Origin: Guillardia theta CCMP2712
Taxonomy: Eukaryota; Cryptophyceae; Pyrenomonadales; Geminigeraceae
Direction of reading: 5' to 3'
Length of the DNA: 64,000 nt
Assembly (NCBI RefSeq): GCF_000315625.1
Contig: NW_005434654.1
Coordinates: 680,632 to 744,631 of the forward strand
Shown: in pieces, positions 1-10,364 of the stretch
Position numbering within the stretch: position 1 is the first letter of the stretch
Layout: every line of letters begins with the position of its first letter
Made by a program: the position numbers and the translations under genes
Notes under the pieces: model-generated
Seen by the model: only the letters and a program-made list of their open reading frames with translations
Databases searched by the model: none
Told to the model about the DNA's origin: nothing

Positions 1-1
1 C

Positions 2-1618
2 TTCCGTCTCTGCGTCGATCCCTCTTGGAACGGGTCTGATGACCCGCAGCCGTCTCGTCCTGCCCTACGAGACTGTCTAGCGCTTGCGAGCAACGTGATG
101 CTGCAGGAGTTTGAGAAGATGGCGGAGGAGGAGAAGAGCCTGAAGGAGCTCGACGAGAAGCTCCTCACGTGGCTCCTCCACCAGGACACGCTCAAAGTCA
201 ACAAGGAGGACACAGCCTTGCTTGCGGTCTTGCGATGGGCAGAAGTCTCTCCGCAGGAGCGCGCAGGGGCCTTGACGCTGAGGAGAGCCCTGCTCCCCAT
301 CCGCTTCCCGCAGGTCTCGGAGGAATCGATCGGCCGCGCGTTCTGGAAGCTCTCGACGCTGGTGGGGGCTCGAAACATTGACAGTGAGCTCGAGGCGGTG
401 ATGGCGGCGGCGCATCAGAAAAGGAGAGGAGGAGAAGCCCCATCGCTGTCGAGCAAGGAGAACGTCTCGCAGGGGAAGGGGCAGGCAGGTGGCAAGGGAG
501 GGAAGGGGAAGGAGCAGGTGAAGAAAGAGAACGTCAAGCTGCACGTGAAGCGGAAGGGAGGAAGTAGTGAAAATCTCGTGGTGCTCGTGGGAGGCTGCCG
601 TGAGCCCAAGTTCAACTCTGCGATCCCTCCAGTCTCTGACCTCTTCCTCCTCCTCCGCCTTGCTGTCACAGAGTCCTCCCTTGCCTCCCCCTCCGCTCTG
701 GCTTCCCCCTCTCTGTGGTTCTCTGGCCCTCCTCTCTTAGTGAGCCGCAAGTTCACAGGATGTGCAGCAGCTGGAGGGCGAGTTTGGGTGGCAGGAGGGC
801 AGACGAGCGTCGTCGAGGGAGGGAGGAGGAGGATTGAGCGACTGCGGTCGGTGGAAAGTTTCGCATGCGGGGAGGAGGATGGGACGTCGCCGCTGGTGTC
901 TCGATGGAGGAGCGAGCCAGACATGCTGCAGGCTCGCTCGGGCCTCGCGCTCGCTGCCCTCAACGGGTTTGTATACGCCATCGGAGGGAATGACGGCACC
1001 GAGAGGTTGAGCAGCGGCGAGCGACTGGACGGAAGAGGAGGAGGAGGAGGAGGAGGAGGAGGAGGAGGAGGAGGAGGAGGAGGTCGGTGGATGGCGATCA
1101 AAAGCATGCATGAGGCGAGGAGCAACTTTGCGCTGGTGGCGGTTAAGGAGAAACTCTTCGCCATCGGAGGGTTTGACGGCAAGAAGCGGCTGAGCAGCGT
1201 CGAGGTCTACGACGTGAAGCTCAACGCCTGGCGACAGTGCGCGAGCATGACGTGGCCCAGGGAGGGGCTGGCGGCTGTCGGGGTTGTGAGAGGAGGAGAG
1301 GAGGGCGGGGGGGCGGAGATCCTGGCGATCGGAGGGTTTGACGGGAGCCGGGTGTTGAGGAGCGTGGAGAGATATGTGGTGGAGGAGGACCGATGGGAGA
1401 AGGCGGTGGATCTCAAGATGCCGCGGGCGTTCCTGGGAGCCTTCGGGAGGGGAGGACGAGTCTTCGCGTGTGGAGGTCAAGACGACCAAGGAAACTTTCA
1501 CGACACAGTTGAAATGCTGACCCGCGATGAAAACTCCTCCTCCTCCTCCTCCTGGTCTCTCGTCCCTTCTCTGCTCCTCCCCGAGCCCTGCTGCAGCTTC
1601 GCAACCGGCTGCATCTGA
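2..1618 (+). CDS. BACK-Kelch repeat protein, 5'-partial
   Basis: The frame is open from base 2 and runs uninterrupted to a TGA at 1616-1618, so the 5' end lies outside the window. The first ~90 residues match a BACK domain (helical, with motifs LRDCLALASNVMLQEFE and LLTWLLHQDTLKVNKED), which normally sits between a BTB domain and Kelch repeats. A Lys/Gly-rich linker follows, then about five Kelch blades with the GG-x-DG signature (YAIGGNDG, FAIGGFDG, LAIGGFDG, FACGGQDD). Members usually act as Cullin-3 substrate adaptors, but the BTB part that would bind Cul3 is not seen, so that role is inferred. One blade carries a run of about 17 glycines encoded by a GGA microsatellite (about 1033-1083), probably length-variable. 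The family is certain; the substrate is unknown. Confidence 0.85.
   Translation, partial: FRLCVDPSWNGSDDPQPSRPALRDCLALASNVMLQEFEKMAEEEKSLKELDEKLLTWLLHQDTLKVNKEDTALLAVLRWAEVSPQERAGALTLRRALLPIRFPQVSEESIGRAFWKLSTLVGARNIDSELEAVMAAAHQKRRGGEAPSLSSKENVSQGKGQAGGKGGKGKEQVKKENVKLHVKRKGGSSENLVVLVGGCREPKFNSAIPPVSDLFLLLRLAVTESSLASPSALASPSLWFSGPPLLVSRKFTGCAAAGGRVWVAGGQTSVVEGGRRRIERLRSVESFACGEEDGTSPLVSRWRSEPDMLQARSGLALAALNGFVYAIGGNDGTERLSSGERLDGRGGGGGGGGGGGGGGGGRWMAIKSMHEARSNFALVAVKEKLFAIGGFDGKKRLSSVEVYDVKLNAWRQCASMTWPREGLAAVGVVRGGEEGGGAEILAIGGFDGSRVLRSVERYVVEEDRWEKAVDLKMPRAFLGAFGRGGRVFACGGQDDQGNFHDTVEMLTRDENSSSSSSWSLVPSLLLPEPCCSFATGCI
1033..1083 (+). repeat. (GGA)n microsatellite inside the Kelch coding region
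   Basis: Uninterrupted GGA/AGG trinucleotide tract that stays in frame and encodes polyglycine in a loop between two Kelch strands. The frame is kept on both sides, so the tract is tolerated in the protein. Confidence 0.9.
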
Positions 1619-1961
1619 ACAGCCGCGAGGAGCAGAAGGAAGTTAACAAGCAAACGAGAGCGGAGGGAGGGAGAAGAAGAGGAAGAGAGATTGCTTGAGA
1701 TGAGATGAGTTCTATGTGAAGTAACAACTTTACTGATCGATTTCCTTCTATGAGGCATGTCAGAAAACGAACGAGAAAGTACCAGTGAGAGAAAATGAGA
1801 GACTGAGGTTAGGAGGAGGAGGGGGGAAGGGGACCTGGAGGGTCTTGGACAAATCTTTGAAGGAATCTGTCTCTGTCACGGTGTTTCTCAGACGCTCCAA
1901 ACTCTTGGTCATGCTCTCCGATGGCTGGAAACATTCTTAGCTCTCCTCCTCCTCCTCCTCC

Positions 1962-2061
1962 NNNNNNNNNNNNNNNNNNNNNNNNNNNNNNNNNNNNNNN
2001 NNNNNNNNNNNNNNNNNNNNNNNNNNNNNNNNNNNNNNNNNNNNNNNNNNNNNNNNNNNNN
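1962..2061. other. Assembly gap (100 N)
   Basis: Exactly 100 N follow a CTC repeat. The size is a placeholder. The stretch 1619-2387 around it holds only the 3' flank of the Kelch gene, CT-rich low-complexity sequence and the 3' flank of the minus-strand plastid gene; I see no gene in it. Confidence 0.95.
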
Positions 2062-2387
2062 GTCCAACCTCTTCTGGTCCTGACTTCTTCTCTCTCGTCA
2101 TAAGGAACTTCCCGAGAACGGCAGTAGGAAACAAGGGAGAATACCCAGAGACATAGCTGCTATCGTGTCAAATCCTCTCCTCCCTTGACTCTCCTGCCCC
2201 CCCACTCCTCTTCTCTCCTCATCTGCCTCTTTTCTCCGTCGATTCCTCCTCCCTCCTCCTCCTCCTCTTCCCTTTTTCTCTCTAACTCGACCTACACCCA
2301 CCGTCTTTCTCTCTCTTGCCCCCACCTCCCCCCCCACTTTCTCCTCCGCTCGTTCTCCCGCCCCCTCCCTCCACTTCCTACCCGGCG

Positions 2388-3824
2388 CTCTGCAGCTGCA
2401 GCTCGTCGTTGGCCCACCCCTGGAGAGTCGCACGAAAATATTCGCAGCCCGGGCCGAGGGGGCCGAGGGCAGCGAAGGGTCTGCGGTCGAAGTAGACGCT
2501 GCTGCCGTCGCAGTACCACTTGCCCTTGGTGAAAGGGTCACCCCCGTACTCCACCAGCCCGTCGTCTGCCGAAGAAAACGCGACCCTGAAGTCTGCAAAG
2601 AGATGGTGATACACTCGCTTCCTCCTCTCTACTGCTCCAACTTCCCTTCCCCTTCCTCTCCCTCCCCTTCCTCTCCCTCCCCTTCCTCTCTCCTCCTCCC
2701 CTTTCTTGCTGCTGCTCCTACCCGACGGAACGTAGTTGCCGGTGAACCAGTTCCCGCTCTTCTCCACCTGCGCAAGATGCTCTTTAGACGAGAGAATGAA
2801 AGAGGAGAAGGGAGGAGGGTATCACTTGAATCCTCCACACTGACTTCTCGAAATCTTCGGCTGCGAACAAGATCGGCTGGCGGCTGCTCGTCACTCTCAG
2901 ACCTCGACAACTCGCTCGCACCTCAGGGCACTCGGGCAGCTCCTCCGACTCGCCTCCTTCGCTCTAGTACCGGTCAGGGGAAGATGAGGGGGGTAAGGAG
3001 GATGAGGAGGATGAGGAGGATGAGGAGGATGAGAAGGATGAGAAGGATGAGGAGGGGGAAGAGGTGGTCACCTCTTGTAGATCTTTTTCCATGGCCTCGA
3101 AGATCTTTTGTTCTCTTCCTCCAAACAGCGCATCCTTGCCTGTCTTGGGCTCTTCGACCGCCTGATCGAGCGCAAGTTACCCCAGTCTTCTTCTCCTCGC
3201 TCACTCACCTCCTCCTCCTCCTCTACCCCCAGACTCTCTCCGATGGCATCCCACGACTAGTCATCAATTACTCAAGCAGGAGGCAGCAGGCACTACCTTA
3301 GTCGCTCCGCTGAGAGCCCTGCCGATGTTCTGCCCCATCGTTTTGGAGTCGGGAATGATCTGAACAAGGAAGGTCAGCAAAGTAGATGAGTGAATGAAGA
3401 GGAGGAGAGGAGGAGAGTAGGTGACAGCATGGTAAGTAGAGGAGGGAGGAGAGGTAAAGCAGGGGAGGAGAGGAAGGGGAGGGAGGGGAGGGAGGGGAGG
3501 GAAGAAAAGGAGGAGAGGTAGAATGGAGGTAGCAAGCAGAGAGGTAGAATGGAGTTAGCAAGCAGATTTCACCGGCTTTTCCTCGTCCTCTGCGTTCAAG
3601 GACAGAATCCTTGTCCTTCGATGGCCAGTGGCTCCAAGACGCCAAAATGTCCCGCCTGCAACTGGAGCAGGAGAAAGCTTGCTGCTGATGAGAGGAGAGA
3701 GAGAGGCAGGGAGCGCGCATGTCCTCGCGCCACTCAGTCCTGCGATGAACGCACTGGCGGAAGTCGCCATGGCCGCTACAAGCGCCGCCATCGCCCAGAC
3801 CCTCACGCCCATCGCGGCCGCCAT
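2388..3824 (-). CDS. Plastid-targeted protein of unknown function
   Basis: Seven exons can be traced on the minus strand. Exon 1 (3824-3573) starts MAAAMGVRVW and encodes a hydrophobic signal peptide ending SASAF, then an Ala/Ser/Arg-rich transit stretch. A Phe directly after the signal-peptide cleavage site is the known import signal for red-derived secondary plastids. Exon 2 is 3359-3297 (IIPDSKTMGQNIGRALSGATK region, 21 codons); further exons lie near 3155-3070, 2965-2890, 2875-2835 and 2777-2730. The last exon (about 2597-2388) encodes the most conserved-looking part, with EYGGDPFTKGKWYCDGSS and VYFDRRPFAALGPLGPGC, and ends at TAG. All junctions are GT-AG with phase kept. I do not recognise the mature domain. 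It is soluble, with no further membrane segment, and is likely stromal or thylakoid-associated (inference). Confidence 0.75.
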
Positions 3825-3875
3825 GTCACAAGAACTTAGCGAAAATTCTTTAGTCAACAAGACAAAAAAGAAGCG

Positions 3876-4070
3876 ACAGGAGGGGGAGGAGGAGGGCAGG
3901 AGGGGGAGGAGGAGGGCAGGAGGGCAGGAGGAGGGCAGGAGGGCAGGAGGAGGGAGGAGGGCAGGAGGGCAGGAGGAGGGCAGGAGGGCAGGAGGAGCAG
4001 GAGGGCAGGAGGAGGGCAGGAGGAGGGCAGGAGGAGGGCAGGAGGAGGGCAGGAGGGCAGGAGGGCATGG
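3876..4070. repeat. AGGAGGGC-type minisatellite
   Basis: About 195 bp of AGGAGGGC/AGGAGG units with small variations. It lies between the divergent start of the minus-strand plastid gene (3824) and the plus-strand small gene (4188), so it occupies the presumed shared upstream region. It is purine-only on the plus strand and could form triplex or quadruplex structure (inference). Confidence 0.85.
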
Positions 4071-4187
4071 AAGAGGCAGAGGGGATAATGAGGAAGTGGG
4101 AGTAAGAAGGAGATGATGAGGGGAGGGAGGGGAGAGATTCTCAGTGCTGATTTTCTTCCTCAGGGTTTGTATGTTTCGAGCAAGAGG

Positions 4188-4397
4188 ATGAAGTCTTGGA
4201 GTTTGGCAGCCAAGGCTTGCGCTGGCCTCATCTTGGCCTCCATGGCATTTCTTCCTGTATACGGGACGATGGCCGTCATGCGAGGATACCCCAAGGCCCC
4301 CCTGGTCTACGTGGGGCTGCTGGGGCTGCTGGCTGCTGAAGGAGCCGGTCGCTTTCAACTATTTCCAGTGGAAGACAACGAGGACAAGGAGGAGTGA
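4188..4397 (+). CDS. Small two-helix membrane protein (69 aa), hypothetical
   Basis: A short ORF starts MKSWSLAAKACAGLILASM and ends ...DNEDKEE at TGA. It has two hydrophobic segments (AGLILASMAFLPVYG and PLVYVGLLGLLAAEG) separated by a short basic loop, and an acidic C-terminus. A TTCCTCAG acceptor-like site lies about 25 bp before the ATG, so an upstream exon is possible. I do not recognise the family. Codon use and sharp hydropathy favour a real gene, but the length leaves doubt. Confidence 0.4.
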   Translation: MKSWSLAAKACAGLILASMAFLPVYGTMAVMRGYPKAPLVYVGLLGLLAAEGAGRFQLFPVEDNEDKEE

Positions 4398-4526
4398 GAG
4401 GAGGCGCGAAGAGAGGGAGAGGGAGAGGGAACAAGAAGAAAAGAAGAGATTTCAACAACATCTACACGATATCTACAACCCTTCACCATCCCTTGGTCTC
4501 GACATACATCCTCCCCCCTGCGCCCC

Positions 4527-7125
4527 TCAAGTCCCTCCATTCATCTTCGCTCCACTCAAAGACAGCAGCAAGTCGCGGGAACGATGCTGACCCGCCTCCA
4601 TCATCCCCACACCGTTAAAGGAAAGAGGTGGCTGCTGCTGCAGCAGCGAGCCCAGGGAGCCCTTGAACTGCGAGATGCTGGGGGTGGAGGCGCTGAAGGG
4701 GGACGGAAGCATGGCGTCGATAAGAGCACCTGAGGGCTTGTGAGGCGAGGGAGCAAGAGGATCGATACTCACGTCGAGAGCCGCTCTCCTTGTCTTCCAC
4801 TGACGACAAGAAACTCAAGAGGCTGCCCGACTGACTCGAGACAGGCCCCTTGCCGGGCATCGCCGAGCTCAGGCCCATCACACTGCTGCTAGACTTGTCA
4901 ACAAACCACCAACTAAGGAGGTTCACTGCTCACCTGCTGCCCAGCAAGTTGAGGTCTCCATGGCTGGAGGGAGATTTTCCGAGGAGAGCAGAGAGGTTCG
5001 ACTGCAGCGAGAGCGCGTTCATCCCGTTGTTCATCCCACCCGCACTCGATCCCGACGTCTTCATCCCCCACGCATCTCCCGACATGCCGTTGGCTGTCGT
5101 TGTTCCTCGCAAAGCCGCTGCCGCTCCCCACAGTCTCGACTGGTTTGGGTCCTTCCAAGAATCTTCAGCTTGCGAGCTCAATGCAGGAGCCCCAGGCATG
5201 GTCGACTTGCCGAAGCCGTTTGAGGTCATCATCGAGTATCCGTGGCTGCTGGTTGAGCCTCCAGCCTTGGACCCCACATGTTTGACTGACTGGAACGCCT
5301 GACTGGTAGCGACGGCATTCTTCGACACGTTCTTTGAGTGCGACGAATGCCACGCTGACTGCTTCGGGGTCGTTGGGATTGGTCTCAAAAGACCAGACGA
5401 GGTTGGAATCCATTCGGGCGGCAGTCCGAGGGCTCCCCCAAGGTAACTCACTCGAACTTCTTCTACAGAGCTTCTCATCCTACTCGCTTCGATTCGAACA
5501 GTTCGCCAGTTTCCGTCCTTAAAAGCCTACAAAGGTGATAAGGACAAATTTAACAACGGAATAGGAGTACCTGGATAATGGAACCCACGAAGTACTTGCT
5601 TGAGTTGTTGGTCGACGAGAAGGACACAGAAGTCGGAGGAGCACTGTTATTGAGCACTGAAACTTGAATCTTCGAAGATGGTGATCCATACTGACTGTTG
5701 GGCGTGTGGTGGTGAGGTCCTTGGATAACACTAATGTTCGATGCAGACTTCTTGGTCACAGGGTTTGAACCTGATAACTTAGATGCTTGGTTGATCTTCC
5801 TGATGTGGTTGGACTCTTGCCCCGAGTACGACAGGACAGCATGAGAGCTATGGTCATGGCGATGTGCAGCACGGGCTTCCATCCTTGTGCTTTCATTCAT
5901 CTCTGCGGCTTTGATCGTCAAGTAGTCTGGCTGCTTTGACTTGGCTTCTCCAAACCAATAATTCACAAGATCTTCCTGATGCCTGAGGTATTGCGATTGA
6001 CTCTCGGTCTTCAAGTCTGTTGGTTTCGGCTTCACCAGCAAGCTGTTGGAGCTTAAATGTTTCGGGGTGCCTGCAAAAGTTTGCGCAGGAACATTCAAGC
6101 CATTCAAGTTCGAGAATAGCAGAGATTTGATGGAATGTCCGTCCATATCTGCAGATGACACTGAACCCAAGGCTTCCTTTTCCTTGGATTTTCCTGAGGA
6201 GCCCTTAAAGCGTGAGGGAGAAGCTTTTGAATCCTTGCTGTCAGATTCACTTCCAGAACCGTTGATCTCTCCCCCCTTTTCGCCTAGAGAGATTTAAGTT
6301 TCAGCTACGAGAAATTCGATTCGAAAAGTGACAAATGACGAAATGGTCACCTTCGTCCTCCTCGTTCGAAGCAACATTTCTTCGATGCCTTGCGGAATTT
6401 TTATGCGAAGCAAGAGCTTGCGATGAAGCAAACGCTCTAGAGCATGCCTGTCAATGCATCAAGAATGTGCACGAACCACCCTGCTCTCTTCCAATCACCT
6501 CACACCACAACTCGTTTTCGGAATCTGAATTGGAAGCTTCTTCGTCCTCTGAGCTTTCGCTGGATGATGAAGAAGATGATGAACTCTCAACTTCTGGCCC
6601 CTCATGCGGGCAAAATCTTGCATGAATCAGTTGCATAATTTTCACATAGAAATTTTGTACTTGTTCTGTCTCGCAGCTTTGCGGCTTTTCCGGCCATCAT
6701 GTCGTTTACCCTTTGGAAACGTCGGATCTTGAGCCTGAATGGTGCTCAAGTCTTGGAGAACACTCTGCCACAAAAAATCGCATGAACGGAGCACACAGAG
6801 GTGATGATGAGCACCTTGCGATTGAGGGCTTGAAATCTGTTCGAGAACGACGTGAACCAAGGCCGATAAAGTTTCACAGAACTGTTTTCACACATCATTA
6901 TTGTCAAAATTGTTTCAACAAAATGTTGGGAATACTTGTCTGTCCCTTCTCCAGACTGTCCCGAACTGTACGGAGTTCCCTTATATCCCCACATATTGCT
7001 CTTCTCATCGATTCTGTCTGCCGTCCTTGGAATCGTATGTTTTCTTTCGTGGTCGAGGGATTCAAGCAAAGCTTGCAGCTCATACTGAAAAAAAGCATTC
7101 TGTTACCATCTTCCTCTTCTACCAC
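4527..7125 (-). CDS. Multi-exon serine-rich protein, unrecognised
   Basis: A chain of minus-strand exons ends at TGA 4527-4529. Readable pieces, 5' to 3': an alpha-helical exon about 6860-6660 (LVHVVLEQISSPQSQ ... KGKRHDGRKSRKAARQN); an acidic poly-Ser exon about 6615-6515 ([19 protein letters not shown]); a long exon 6292-5577 (KSLLFSNLNGLNVPAQ, LRHQEDLVNYWFGEAKSKQP); an exon about 5545-4930 with Ser/Gly-rich repeats; and two last exons, 4905-4790 and 4750-4527 (LIDAMLPSPFSASTPSISQF). Splices into the last exons keep phase. Within 5545-4930 two frames look coding, so a further intron may hide there. The start is not found; upstream sequence to about 7125 contains more possible exons. The disordered, phosphosite-like composition suggests a regulatory or scaffolding protein (inference only). 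Confidence 0.5.
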
Positions 7126-7129
7126 AGAA

Positions 7130-8590
7130 ATCTAAGTACTTCGTAAGCGAAATCTTCTTCGTCAGGTCGTCTTCGTCTCTTTCCATTCCTTGCCGGAGGT
7201 GCTGGCGCAATCACCAATGGCCTGCACAATGTTTCACACTCAGTTCATGCCGCTCCTCAATCATAATTGAAAACCTGCATGCCATCCTGCCTTCAGGTCT
7301 ATGACTCTCGCCGGCTTTCTTCTTAGCAGTCATATCTCCTTTTCATCATTCACATGTTTAGAGAGCCAACTTGTTTTCTAGAATTCAACCTGTATTGCTG
7401 ATTTCACTCTCGGAGCTTTCGCGGTCTGCTGGTTGAATTTGATGGTCGGTCTTGTCGCTGCTCAGGTACTTCTTTCCGCTCACGCACGCGTTTCTTGAAT
7501 CTCGCGTCATGGCTCTTGTAGCACGACCTGTGGAGTTTGAGCATCGGAGTATCGGAATATCAATCGATCAATCTACTTGTCACTGCCAGCTCTGCATGCT
7601 CCTGCCTGTCAGCGCTCTTTGGGTTCTTTTCCAGGGCATTTCGACTGGTTCTGCCTGACTTATCTCCGTTCCCTTTCGAGTCAGGTTTTTCCAGCTGGTC
7701 AGCAAAATCAGATTTTTGGAATGACCGTCATTAATCAAGGCTGACATCTTGAGTTCGGCGCGTTCTCTTGACATCTTGTTCTACATCTGAATCAGAGTCT
7801 TGGGCGGAAGGCTCTTCCACCGGATCCCGCTTTCCGCTCTCACTCCTTGAAGAACAGAAACAAATCAGATGATCGACTGAGGAAATCAAAAAGGTAACTG
7901 TTGTTAACACATTTTTTGGCACCTTGCGGCTGCTCCGGCGGGTCGCCGAGGTCTAGTCCTCATGGTTGTGACCAAATTCCGACCTGAAGATATGCATCAG
8001 CGCTTTCTTTGCCCCATACTCAACTCAAATTGAAATAGAATGTCACCGTTGACAACAAAAACCGCTCACAACAACTACACCTACAACTACTACAACGAAA
8101 ATACGTCCAAAATCTGATTGCGCTCTGCTAGGTAGTTGAAAGTGGCTTCAGATTCACCGCTGCTGATACCGATTACGATCCAAACAAAGTACTGGAAAAA
8201 GTGCATTGTTGCATACCAAAAACAGAAAATGTTGCTTTGATTTGGGGATGAGCAAGTCAGGACACAATAGAGTACATTGATTGATTGATTTCTCGGTTGT
8301 TTCTATCACAAGCGTTCGGAGGAGGAAAGCAAGCAGGCCAGGTTTGCTCTTCCAAGGACGTCGCAACCTCGTCATTGGGATCCCTCAGATCAGAACAGTA
8401 GCTTCCCAAAACAGGCGAGGGTCATGCACGCAGGAGGAGAGAGAAGGGATCAGCAGGCAGGGTGGGATGCTACTGACAGGGACTGCAGGAGCTGCAGGAG
8501 CAGGAGCTGCAGGAGCAGGAGCAGCAGCAGGGCGTGAAGGGGGTGAGGGATGCAAGGAGATGGAGCAGGCGGGGGAAGGAGGGAAGGGGA
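7130..8590. other. No confident gene
   Basis: Several short ORFs on both strands but no recognisable domain or coherent exon chain. A minus-strand stretch at about 7855-7740 (acidic, SAQDSDSDVEQDVKR) could be an upstream exon of the serine-rich gene. 8478-8545 is a GCAGGA-type low-complexity tract. Confidence 0.5.
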
Positions 8591-9560
8591 AAGGGGGGCG
8601 AGAGGGGGTGGGGGTTATAGACCGGTGGGGTAGAAAATATGGGGGTCTACTTGTGTTTTAAAATCCTGGTAGGAGGGGTGGGATGTTGTCCGAATAGCGT
8701 GGGTACTCATAGGGGATGGAAGGGGTGGTTAAAGAAGTGAGTGGGTTTTGAGATGGTGATTGTGGGGTACAAGCGATAAGAATCCGCGAGGGTGGGGTAG
8801 TCTCAGTCCCAGTGAAAGGGGGTGGCAAAATGTTCCAGATGGGTAGAGAAGCGAGGGTGGTCACGTAAAGAGGAGGTCGTTGGGAAAAGGGGGTGGTGAG
8901 ATTTGAGGGGGTGGGGTGGATGTTGAAAGGAGCAGTGCGGGCGAACAGATCTTGTAGTTTGAACACTCACAGTTTGAATGATTCGAAAATGATTCAGACG
9001 TTTGAACTGTGATGAGTAAATTTCATTTATAATAAGAACAATTTCTGGAATAAGAGTGGGTTGAAGGAAATTCAGGGTGGAGAGGTAGGGGTTCTTTCTA
9101 GCGTATTGTGTGAAAAAAAAAGGACCCCAGGATTGAACGTGAGTCCTAAATCTGGGTGTGAGGTAGGGTGGGGTACTCAAATTCACAGGGGGTAGGTCCC
9201 CAAATTGAGTCCCACCCCAAAAGCTACTTCCCCGGCCACAATGTTACCACCCTACCCCCCCCGACCCTCCAAGGTTATATGGATCACCCTAGCATACCCA
9301 CCGGTGGGATGAGTGAATACAACCTACCGGTGGTGGGATGGGTTCAAAAAGTCACTCTGTTGGAGGCAATGTCGGGCATCAGGAGGAGGGTGGGGTTGTT
9401 TCTCCAGTAGCATAGGGGGGTGGGGGTGATGCATAAAGAGCTGAACAAAGGGTTAGAGGTGAGAGAGGCTCGAGGGGTGGGGTGGTGAATCTGTGGTAAA
9501 GAGGGGGGGGGGCATTCCATTCAGTAGGGGTGGTTTAAAGGTAGAATGGTGGGGTGGGTA
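8590..9560. repeat. GT-rich island (GGGGTGGG / GGGTAGGG type)
   Basis: About 1 kb in which short G-runs separated by T or TA (GGGGTGGG, GGTAGGGTGGGG) recur on the plus strand, with some CCCCACCCC on the same strand. No convincing ORF. The same composition recurs at 16140-16310, 36620-37165, 38215-38720, 45420-46260, 57300-57480 and 58950-59360, always between genes. Confidence 0.7.
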
Positions 9561-9639
9561 TGACACCCGCATTGCTGGGACGTATTGACAGGCGAGGGGT
9601 GGAGGCGAGACCCAGAGAGGGAGGGAGGGGACAGGAAGA

Positions 9640-10085
9640 AAGCATGGCGAGAAGGATCATGGCGAGAAGAAAGCATGGCGAGAAGGATCATGGCGAGAGG
9701 AAAGCATGGCGAGAAGGATCAGGGCGAGAGGAAAGCATGGCGAGAAGGATCATGGCGAGAGGAAAGCATGGCGAGAAGGATCATGGGGAGAAGAAAGCAT
9801 GGGGAGAAGGATCATGGCGAGAAGAAAGCATGGCGAGAAGGATCATGGCGAGAGGAAAGCATGGCGAGAAGGATCATGGCGAGAAGAAAGCATGGCGAGA
9901 AGGATCATGGCGAGAGGAAAGCATGTGGAGAAGGATCACGGCGAGAAGAAAGCATGTGGAGAAGGATCACGGCGAGAAGAAAGCATGGGGAGAAGGATCA
10001 TGGCGAGAAGAAAGCATGGGGAGAAGGATCATGGCGAGAAGAAAGCATGGGGAGAAGGATCATGGCGAGAAGGAAGCATGGGATC
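9640..10085 (+). repeat. 31-bp minisatellite, about 14 units
   Basis: Units of 31 bp built on AAGCATGGCGAGAAGGATCA plus a GAGAAG/GAGAGG variant run head to tail. Variants (CATGTGGAG, CATGGGGAG, ATCACGG) mark unit subtypes. Because 31 is 1 modulo 3 and the unit has no stop in any plus-strand frame, three overlapping 'ORFs' of 135-231 codons result, each a 31-residue repeat. I regard these as by-products and not as a gene. Confidence 0.9.
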
Positions 10086-10364
10086 AAAGGAGCATGGCAA
10101 GGACACGGCATGAGACAATCGTCGATGTCTTGAGTCACTTGTGTATCGGCACTCAACAGGGTTTAGATAAGAGCGCCCAGAGTGAATACAAGGGAGATTC
10201 TCTTGGAAAAAGCACAGAGATGTGGGCAGTACGTTCTGTACAGACTTAAAAGCTCTGAAAATGAAGTAAGAAAGGTCTATCCCAGCTTGTATGCTGCTGG
10301 GACTACCTTGTTTTGTGCTGTGTTCCAAGGAACAATTTGAGCCCTTTGGCAAAATTCAACATAT

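Noticed and set aside
415-1182. Minus-strand 255-codon frame under the Kelch gene
   Set aside because: Shadow of the coding strand, Pro/Ser/Arg runs only; the plus strand has clear BACK and Kelch motifs.
1921-2134. Short frames spanning the N gap
   Set aside because: Mostly undetermined bases; no evidence.
3628-4116. Plus-strand 162-codon frame through the AGGAGGGC repeat
   Set aside because: Antisense to the plastid leader and then a Gly/Arg repeat.
9554-10249. 231-codon frame and two overlapping ones over the minisatellite
   Set aside because: All three frames are open because the 31-bp unit lacks stops; composition is purely repeat-driven.
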